Positions 1 to 5,116 of a stretch of 6,679 nucleotides of DNA are shown piece after piece. Location of the stretch: positions 1-6,679 of the forward strand of contig SKWC01000297.1 in NCBI GenBank assembly GCA_007129145.1. The letters are read 5' to 3'. Made by a program: the position numbers and the translations under genes. The notes below the pieces were generated by a model. The model saw only the letters and a program-made list of their open reading frames with translations. It did no database searches and was not told the origin of the DNA. The stretch's first letter is position 1; each line of letters opens with the position of its first letter. The DNA comes from Rubritepida sp. Lineage in GTDB: Bacteria > Pseudomonadota > Alphaproteobacteria > Acetobacterales > Acetobacteraceae.

Positions 1-1116
1 CGTGGCGCCGCCCTGGCCGCCCAGGCGCTGCGCCGCGTGCCCCGCCGCCAGTTCCAGCATCCGCGCGACCTCGCGCGCGAGGCCATCGAGCGCGAGGCTC
101 GGCACCGCCAGCAGCGTGGCGTCGAGGAAGCGCGGCCGGCCGAGCGCCTCCTCAGGGGTGATGAAGCGCGACGACAGCCAGCCCACCAGCCGCCCGGCCA
201 GCGGCCACATCAGTACGACGCCCAGCAGGTTGAACAGCGTGTGGAACACCGCCAGCACGGTGGGCATGTCCGCCTCATGCCCCAGCGTGGCGGGCAGCCA
301 GACGCTCAAGCGCACCAGCCAGGGCAGCAGCAGCAGCGCCGCCGCCCCGGTCAGCAGGTTGAACAGGATGTGCGCTGCGGCGACGCGCTTGGCCGCGGCG
401 GTGGCGCCGATGGCCGCGAAGGCCGCGGTCGAGGTGGTGCCGATGTTCGTGCCCACCACCGCCGCCGCCGCCAGTTCGAGCGGCAGGCTGCCGGCGGCAC
501 TCGCGGTCAGCACGATGGCGATCGCCGCCGAGGAGGCCTGGGTCAGCACCGTGAGCAGCGTGCCGAGCAGCAGGAAGGCGGCCAGCGCCGCGGGGCCGGT
601 CTCGGGCAGGCCGAGCTCGGCCATCTGCGGTGCGAGCCCGAGGAAGCCCTGCTGCAGCACGTTCACGCCCAGGAAGAACACGCCGAAGCCGGCCAGCGCC
701 TCGCCCAGCCCGGCCAGCCGCGCGCGATTCCCCGCGGCGAGGCGCAGGAGCATCCCCACCCCCAGCAGGGGCAGCGCCAGCGCGCCGATGTCGAAGCGGA
801 TGCCCACGAAGGCCACGAGCCAGGCGGTGGTGGTGGTGCCGACATTCGTGCCGAACACCACCCAGACCGCCTGGGTGAGGCTGAGCAGCCCCGCATTGAC
901 GAAGCCGATCGCGGCCACGGTCACCGCCGAGGAGGAGCGCACCAGCGCGGTGATCAGGAAGCCCGCCGCCAGCCCGCGCAGCGCCGAGCGCGTCCAGCTC
1001 TGCAGGATGCCGCGCAGCGCCTCGCCCGCCGCCTGCTTCAGCCCCTCGGTCATCAGCGAGGTGCCCAGCAGGAACAGCCCGACCCCACCCAGAAGCGCGG
1101 CCAGGGCCCCGCTCAT
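1..1116 (-). CDS. Na+/phosphate cotransporter-family protein (NptA/PhoU-like), C-terminus beyond window
   Basis: This is an inner-membrane protein of the Na/Pi cotransporter family (PF02690 type), expected to move phosphate with sodium. The visible 372 residues stay open to base 1, so the C-terminus is missing. Two inverted-repeat halves are clear: half one has RSSSAVT (residues 60-66) and VFGTNVGTTTT (87-97); half two has TQASSAA (192-198) and VVGTNIGTTST (220-230). Hydrophobic segments fill residues 5-315. After about residue 325 the sequence becomes helical and less hydrophobic (LDATLLAVPSLALDGLAREVARMLELA region), as expected where the cytoplasmic PhoU-like domain of bacterial members begins. 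The ATG at 1116-1114 overlaps the TGA of the upstream MFS gene (ATGA), which suggests translational coupling. Oddity: the usual Q of the first QSSS motif is R60. The family call is firm; phosphate as substrate is inferred from the family. Confidence 0.9.
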   Translation of the reverse strand, partial: MSGALAALLGGVGLFLLGTSLMTEGLKQAAGEALRGILQSWTRSALRGLAAGFLITALVRSSSAVTVAAIGFVNAGLLSLTQAVWVVFGTNVGTTTTAWLVAFVGIRFDIGALALPLLGVGMLLRLAAGNRARLAGLGEALAGFGVFFLGVNVLQQGFLGLAPQMAELGLPETGPAALAAFLLLGTLLTVLTQASSAAIAIVLTASAAGSLPLELAAAAVVGTNIGTTSTAAFAAIGATAAAKRVAAAHILFNLLTGAAALLLLPWLVRLSVWLPATLGHEADMPTVLAVFHTLFNLLGVVLMWPLAGRLVGWLSSRFITPEEALGRPRFLDATLLAVPSLALDGLAREVARMLELAAGHAAQRLGGQGGAT

Positions 1117-2384
1117 GGCGTCGGTTCCGCCCCCGGGGCGGGCTCCGGCTCGGCTTCGGTCTCGAGCGGGACCGGCACGATCACCGCACCCACCGCCGCG
1201 GGGGCGGTGGCGGCCAGGTCGAAGCTCTCGCGCGTCTCGGCCGGTGGGGCGGCGCGCTGCGTGAGGCGCAGCAGCACGAAGCCCAGCAGCAGCGCGTGGC
1301 AGATGGCGGTGAACAGGAACAGCCCGCCATCGGGCGAATCCCGCATCACCAGCGCGGCGCCGATGGGCCCCAGGATGGAGCCGAGGCCGTTGACCAGCAG
1401 CAGGCTCGACGCCGTGCCCACATAGTCCTGCGGGTCGGCGTGGTCATAGGCATGGGCTGCCGCCATGGAATAGCAGGGCAGGGCGGCCGCGCCGAACAGC
1501 CCCGCCAGGGTCATCAGCCCGAGCCCGGTTGGCGTGGTCAGGTAGAACACCCCGCCAACCACCGCCCCGGCCAGCAGCAGCCCGGCCAGCACCAGCCGGC
1601 GGTCCATCAGATCCGACAGCCGCCCGAGCGGGATCTGGACGATGGCGCCGGCCAGCACCGCCACCGTCATGAACAGCGCCGCGCCATTGTCCGTCAGCCC
1701 CGCCGCGGTGGCCGCGACCGGGCCGAGGCCCCAGAAGGCGCCGTTGGCCACGCCGATCATCAGGCTGCCCGCCAGCCCCACCGGCGATGCCTTCCACAGC
1801 CGCCCCGGCCGGAAGCTGACATCCGTCACCGGCGGTGGCTGCGGCGAGCGGGTCAGCGCCACCGGGATGGCGGCGACGCTGATCAGCACCGCGCCCAGGG
1901 CGAACAACTCGAACCCCTCGACCGCATAGGCGAACAGCATCATTTGCCCCGCCGCCAGCGCGAGGTGGTTGATCATGATGTAGCTGCCCAGGATCAGCCC
2001 GCGCGTGGTGTTGGTGGCGCGGTCGTTCAGCCAGGATTCCACCACGAGGTAGAACACCGCCAGCCCGTAGCCGAAGGCCAGCCGCAGCAGCGACCAGGCG
2101 ACCTCGCCGAGCAGCAGCGGGTAGAGCACCGCCGCGGCCGAGACGCCGCAGACCACCGCCGCGAAGGCGCGGATATGCCCCGCGCGGCGCACCAGCAGCG
2201 GCCCGTGCAGGCATCCCAGCACGAAGCCCGCGTAATAGGCCGAGCCCAGCAGGCCGAGGGCCAGCGGGTCGAAGCCCTCGGAGGCGCCGCGCAGCGGCAC
2301 CAGCAGGGTCAGCAGCCCATGCCCCGCCAGCATCAGCGCGACGCCCAGCAGCAGCGAGGTGACCGGCAGAAGGACGCCGTGCAT
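1113..2384 (-). CDS. Major facilitator superfamily transporter, YcaD-like
   Basis: A 423-residue inner-membrane secondary transporter with about 12 hydrophobic segments. It resembles the YcaD branch of the MFS along its length: LVPLR near residue 28, GSAYYAGFVLGCLHGPLLVRR-type loop 2-3 (47-67), VVESWLND (114-121), NTTRGLILGSYIMIN (125-139), the motif-A-like GRLSDLMDRR in the central loop after TM8 (254-263), and the ALPCYSMAAAHAYDH segment with a downstream LGPIGA (about 301-343). E. coli YcaD is near 380 residues; the extra length is a C-terminal tail (about 379-423) rich in Ala, Pro and Glu. The start ATG (2384-2382) has a GGGAG at nine bases' distance. The gene is first of a two-gene minus-strand unit with the Na/Pi protein and diverges from ldhA. 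Substrate is unknown; YcaD itself has no firmly assigned substrate, so none is claimed here. Confidence 0.88.
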   Translation of the reverse strand: MHGVLLPVTSLLLGVALMLAGHGLLTLLVPLRGASEGFDPLALGLLGSAYYAGFVLGCLHGPLLVRRAGHIRAFAAVVCGVSAAAVLYPLLLGEVAWSLLRLAFGYGLAVFYLVVESWLNDRATNTTRGLILGSYIMINHLALAAGQMMLFAYAVEGFELFALGAVLISVAAIPVALTRSPQPPPVTDVSFRPGRLWKASPVGLAGSLMIGVANGAFWGLGPVAATAAGLTDNGAALFMTVAVLAGAIVQIPLGRLSDLMDRRLVLAGLLLAGAVVGGVFYLTTPTGLGLMTLAGLFGAAALPCYSMAAAHAYDHADPQDYVGTASSLLLVNGLGSILGPIGAALVMRDSPDGGLFLFTAICHALLLGFVLLRLTQRAAPPAETRESFDLAATAPAAVGAVIVPVPLETEAEPEPAPGAEPTP

Positions 2385-2393
2385 GGCGGGGTG

Positions 2394-2398
2394 CTCCC
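2394..2398 (-). promoter_or_regulatory. Ribosome binding site of the MFS gene
   Basis: GGGAG read on the minus strand, nine bases before the ATG at 2384-2382. It supports this start over later in-frame starts, and the protein begins its first membrane helix within ten residues, as in relatives. Confidence 0.6.
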
Positions 2399-2514
2399 AA
2401 GGCCCGGGCGACTCCTAAAGCATTCGCGCCTGGGCTATACATTCCACCAATACCAAAACCGGCCGGGGGGTGGCGACGCCTTCGCCGCCCGCGGCCAGGG
2501 CTTTCTCGCGGTGC

Positions 2515-2530
2515 CGCCCCGCGCGGGGCG
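2515..2530. repeat. Perfect 16-base palindrome upstream of ldhA
   Basis: CGCCCCGC followed directly by its reverse complement GCGGGGCG, with no mismatch, ending 60 bases before the ldhA start codon. Such a site could bind a dimeric regulator of ldhA-lctP or form a short GC hairpin in the mRNA leader. There is no T-run after it, so it is not a typical intrinsic terminator. The sequence is all G and C in a GC-rich genome, so chance is a real alternative. Confidence 0.4.
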
Positions 2531-2559
2531 CATCCGGCGCCGCGACAGCCACCGTCACT

Positions 2560-2583
2560 CCACGACGGGCCAGCCACGACGGG
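2560..2583 (+). repeat. 10-base tandem-like direct repeat ending in the ldhA ribosome binding site
   Basis: CCACGACGGG occurs at 2560-2569 and again at 2574-2583, separated by four bases. The GGG of the second copy is the start of the GGGAG ribosome binding site. It could be a small local duplication or a paired protein-binding half-site; nothing in the sequence decides between these. Confidence 0.5.
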
Positions 2584-2585
2584 AG
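2581..2585 (+). promoter_or_regulatory. Ribosome binding site of ldhA
   Basis: GGGAG five bases before the ATG at 2591. It supports this ATG, which also lines up with the N-terminus of E. coli LdhA (both begin M-x-[IL]-A-V-[FY]-S-T-K). Confidence 0.65.
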
Positions 2586-2590
2586 CTTCC

Positions 2591-3601
2591 ATGCATATCG
2601 CCGTCTTCAGCACCAAGCCCTATGACCGCAGCTTCCTTGAGGCCGCCAATGCGCGCGCCGGGGAACCGCATGCGTTCCGCTTCCTCGCACCGCATCTCGA
2701 TGCCGGCACCGCCGTGCTGGCCAAGGGCGCGGAGGCGGTCTGCGCCTTCGTGAACGACACCGCCGACGCCGCGGCGCTGGAGGCGCTGGCCGGGCAGGGG
2801 GTGAAGCTGCTCGCGCTGCGCAGCGCGGGCTTCAACAATGTGGACCTCGCGGCGGCGAAGCGCCTTGGCATCCGCGTGGGCCGCGTGCCCGCCTATTCGC
2901 CCGAATCGGTGGCCGAGCACACGGTTGCGATGATCCTCTCGCTCAACCGCAACATCCACCGTGCCCATGCCCGCGTGCGCGAGGGCAATTTCACCCTGGA
3001 CGGGCTGCTGGGCTTCGACCTGAGGGGCCGCACCGTGGCGGTGATCGGCACGGGGCGCATCGGCGCCGCCTTCGCGCGGCTGATGCGGTGCTTCGGCTGC
3101 CGCGTGCTGGCCCATGACCCCAATCCCGACCCGGAGCTGCGGGGCATGGGCGTCGCCTATGGCAGCGTCGAGGCGCTGCTGCCGGAGGCCGACATCATCA
3201 GCCTGCATTGCCCGCTGACGCCGGGCACCCACCACCTGATCAACGACGCGGCGGTGGCGCGGATGAAGCGGGGTGCCATGCTGGTCAACACCTCGCGCGG
3301 GGCCATCGTGGACACGCGCGCCGTGATCCGCGGCCTGAAGTCCGGCGCGATCGGCCATCTGGGCCTCGATGTCTATGAGGAGGAGGGCGACCTCTTCTTC
3401 GAGGACCTGTCCGGCCAGGTGCTGCATGACGACGTCTTCGCCCGGCTGCTGACCTTTCCCAACGTGCTGATCACCGCCCACCAGGCCTTCTTCACCGAGG
3501 AGGCGCTGACCGCCATCGCGGAGGTCACGCTGGACAACATCAGCCATTTCGCCGCGACCGGGACGCCGCGGCACGAAGTGTCCGTCGAGAAGCTGGCCTG
3601 A
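2591..3601 (+). CDS. ldhA: NAD-dependent D-lactate dehydrogenase
   Basis: A cytoplasmic D-2-hydroxyacid dehydrogenase that interconverts pyruvate plus NADH and D-lactate plus NAD+. The 336 residues align with E. coli LdhA (329) from end to end: FSTKPYD (6-12), FVNDTAD (53-59), LRSAGFNNVDL (76-86, substrate loop), RVPAYSPESVAEH (98-110), the nucleotide-binding GTGRIG (153-158) with D176 after the second strand as expected for NAD over NADP, ISLHCPLTP (203-211) and DLFFEDLSG (267-275). The catalytic residues are all present: R236 in NTSRGA, E265 in VYEEE and H297 in AHQAF. The DLFFED insertion separates LdhA-type enzymes from general 2-hydroxyacid dehydrogenases such as SerA. The gene is first in an operon with a lactate permease, which strengthens the lactate assignment. 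Direction in vivo is uncertain: E. coli LdhA works as a pyruvate reductase. The gene is intact, and its codon use matches its neighbours. Confidence 0.95.
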   Translation: MHIAVFSTKPYDRSFLEAANARAGEPHAFRFLAPHLDAGTAVLAKGAEAVCAFVNDTADAAALEALAGQGVKLLALRSAGFNNVDLAAAKRLGIRVGRVPAYSPESVAEHTVAMILSLNRNIHRAHARVREGNFTLDGLLGFDLRGRTVAVIGTGRIGAAFARLMRCFGCRVLAHDPNPDPELRGMGVAYGSVEALLPEADIISLHCPLTPGTHHLINDAAVARMKRGAMLVNTSRGAIVDTRAVIRGLKSGAIGHLGLDVYEEEGDLFFEDLSGQVLHDDVFARLLTFPNVLITAHQAFFTEEALTAIAEVTLDNISHFAATGTPRHEVSVEKLA

Positions 3602-3603
3602 GG
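3600..3603 (+). promoter_or_regulatory. Ribosome binding site of the lactate permease gene, overlapping the ldhA stop codon
   Basis: GAGG begins inside the TGA stop of ldhA (3599-3601) and lies ten bases before the ATG at 3614. The placement means ribosomes finishing ldhA reach the permease start directly, consistent with one operon. Confidence 0.5.
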
Positions 3604-3613
3604 CGACAGCGCG

Positions 3614-5116
3614 ATGCTGGCGCTGGCCGCACTGCTGCCGATCCTGACCATCCTCGCGCTGATGCTGGGGCCGCGCTGGGCGGCGGGTCCGGCGGGGCTC
3701 GCGGGGCTGCTGGTCGCACTGCCGGTGGCGCTGCTGCTGTTCGGCTGGCAGGGGCCGGAGGCGGCGGGCGGTCTCGCGCCTTCGCTGGGGGGCGTGGCGG
3801 CCGAGGCCGGATTCTCCACGCTGACCATCCTGTGGATCGTCTTTCCCGCCCTGCTGCTGCATGAGGCGCAGCTGGCCTCCGGCGCGACGGGAACGCTGCG
3901 CGGCGCGCTGTCGCGGCTGTCGGAGGACCCCCGGCTGACGGCGCTGCTGGTGGCCTGGTTCTTCGCCCTCTTCGCGGAGGGGGCGGCGGGCTTCGGCACC
4001 CCCGTCGCGCTGGCCGCACCCATCCTGGTGGCGCTGGGCTTCGAGCCCGCCCGGGCGGTGGCGCTGGCGCTGGTGGGCCATGCCGTGGGCGTGTCCTTCG
4101 GCGCGGTGGGCACGCCGGTGATGGCGCAGCTTGCGGTGGTGGATCTGGAACCCCTGGCGCTGGCCGGCGCCACGGCGGCGATGCATGCGGCGCTGGGCTG
4201 GATGATGGCGCTGTTCGTGCACCGGCTGGCGGCGGCCGAGGGCGGGCAGGCGGGGCTGCTCTGGCCGCTGGGGGCCGCTTTCGCCTTCCTGCTGCCGGCG
4301 CTGGCCATCGCCGCCTTCGTGGGGCCCGAGCTGCCCACTTTGGGCGGCGCGCTGCTGGGTGGGCTCGCCTTCGCCTGGGTGTTGCGCGTCGCCGGCGGGG
4401 CGGGGACTGGCGAGGCCCCGGCCACCCGCGCGCTGCTGGCCGCGGTGCTGCCCTACCTGCTGCTGCTGGCGCTGATCCTGGTCACGCGCCTGTTGCCGCC
4501 GCTGCGCGAGGCGCTGCAGGGCATCGCCCTGGCCTGGGAGCTGCCCGGCGGGTTCCGGGGCTCGGTGCAGCCCCTCTACCACCCCGGCACGCTGCTGCTG
4601 CTGGGGCTGCTGCTGGCCGCCGCCTGGCGGCGACTGCCGCCTGCGCTGCTGCTCGGTGCGGCGGGGCGCGCGGCGGCGCGGCTGCCATCGGTGCTGCTGG
4701 CGCTGCTGGCGATGCTGGCCCTGGCGCGGCTGATGGTCCATGCCGGGCTGATCGAGGCGCTGGCCACCGGTGCCGCTCACGCCCTGGGCGGCGCCTGGCC
4801 CCTGCTGGCACCGGCGGCGGGGGTGCTGGGCACCTTCGTCACCGGCTCGGCCACCGCCTCCAACATCCTGCTGACGGATTTCCAGCTGGCCACCGCCAGC
4901 GCGCTCGGCCTGCCCGTGCTGCCGCTGGTGGCGGCGCAGGGCCTGGGGGCGGCCATCGGCAACATCATCTGCCCGCACAACATCGTGGCCGGCGCCGCGA
5001 CGGTGGGGCTGGTGGGCCGCCAGGCCAGCGAGGTGCTGCGCATGACCCTGCCGGCCGCGCTGCTCTACACCGCGCTGGCGGGCGCGCTGCTGATGGCGGT
5101 GGTGGCCCTGCTATAG
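3614..5116 (+). CDS. lldP: Lactate permease (LctP/LldP family)
   Basis: A 500-residue inner-membrane symporter of the lactate permease family (PF02652 type); characterised members LldP and GlcA of E. coli move L-lactate, D-lactate and glycolate with protons. Nearly all residues are in hydrophobic segments. Family signatures are seen in order: FAEGAAGFGTPVALAAPI (120-137), GHAVGVSFGAVGTPVM (155-170), GSATASN (411-417) and, near the C-terminus, IGNIICPHNIVAGAATVGLVG (448-468) followed by a last membrane helix. E. coli LldP is about 550 residues, so this is a slightly short but complete member. The ATG lies 12 bases after ldhA, so the two are very probably co-transcribed, and this makes D-lactate a likely substrate. 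Isomer specificity and direction (uptake or export) cannot be read from sequence. The stop codon abuts that of the convergent SLC13-family gene. The symbol is a family-level assignment. Confidence 0.92.
   Translation: MLALAALLPILTILALMLGPRWAAGPAGLAGLLVALPVALLLFGWQGPEAAGGLAPSLGGVAAEAGFSTLTILWIVFPALLLHEAQLASGATGTLRGALSRLSEDPRLTALLVAWFFALFAEGAAGFGTPVALAAPILVALGFEPARAVALALVGHAVGVSFGAVGTPVMAQLAVVDLEPLALAGATAAMHAALGWMMALFVHRLAAAEGGQAGLLWPLGAAFAFLLPALAIAAFVGPELPTLGGALLGGLAFAWVLRVAGGAGTGEAPATRALLAAVLPYLLLLALILVTRLLPPLREALQGIALAWELPGGFRGSVQPLYHPGTLLLLGLLLAAAWRRLPPALLLGAAGRAAARLPSVLLALLAMLALARLMVHAGLIEALATGAAHALGGAWPLLAPAAGVLGTFVTGSATASNILLTDFQLATASALGLPVLPLVAAQGLGAAIGNIICPHNIVAGAATVGLVGRQASEVLRMTLPAALLYTALAGALLMAVVALL

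Larger units (their letters stand above)
2385..2590. promoter_or_regulatory. Divergent intergenic region between the MFS gene and ldhA
   Basis: This 206-base stretch must carry the promoters of both the leftward MFS/Na-Pi unit and the rightward ldhA-lctP operon. Bases 2411-2458 are clearly richer in A and T than anything around them and contain GCTATACATT; read leftwards this gives TATAGC, a plausible -10 for the MFS gene, but I find no good -35 at 16-18 bases on either strand. CCGGCCGG (2459-2466) is a short palindrome next to it. Further right lie a perfect 16-base palindrome and a short direct repeat, listed separately. No small gene, RNA gene or riboswitch could be recognised. Promoter positions are inferred, not seen. 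Confidence 0.45.

Noticed and set aside
2..1425. Long plus-strand open frames (420 and 462 codons) opposite the Na/Pi gene.
   Set aside because: Both are Ser/Ala/Arg- or Gln/Arg-rich antisense shadows of a conserved membrane protein on the minus strand.
1296..2753. A 485-codon plus-strand open frame across the MFS gene, the intergenic region and the start of ldhA.
   Set aside because: The product is Q/R/H/G-rich with no recognisable fold, it runs antisense to a real MFS gene and out of frame with ldhA. It is a composition shadow.
4592..4615. Tandem CTG repeats in the lactate permease gene.
   Set aside because: They are in frame and encode leucine runs of a membrane helix in a genome that prefers the CTG codon. 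This is ordinary coding sequence and not a dedicated repeat element.
2555..4978. An 807-codon open frame on the minus strand opposite ldhA and the lactate permease gene.
   Set aside because: Its product is a low-complexity run of Q, R, G, H and A without any domain, and the opposite strand encodes two clear, full-length conserved proteins. Stop codons are rare in antisense frames of GC-rich genes.
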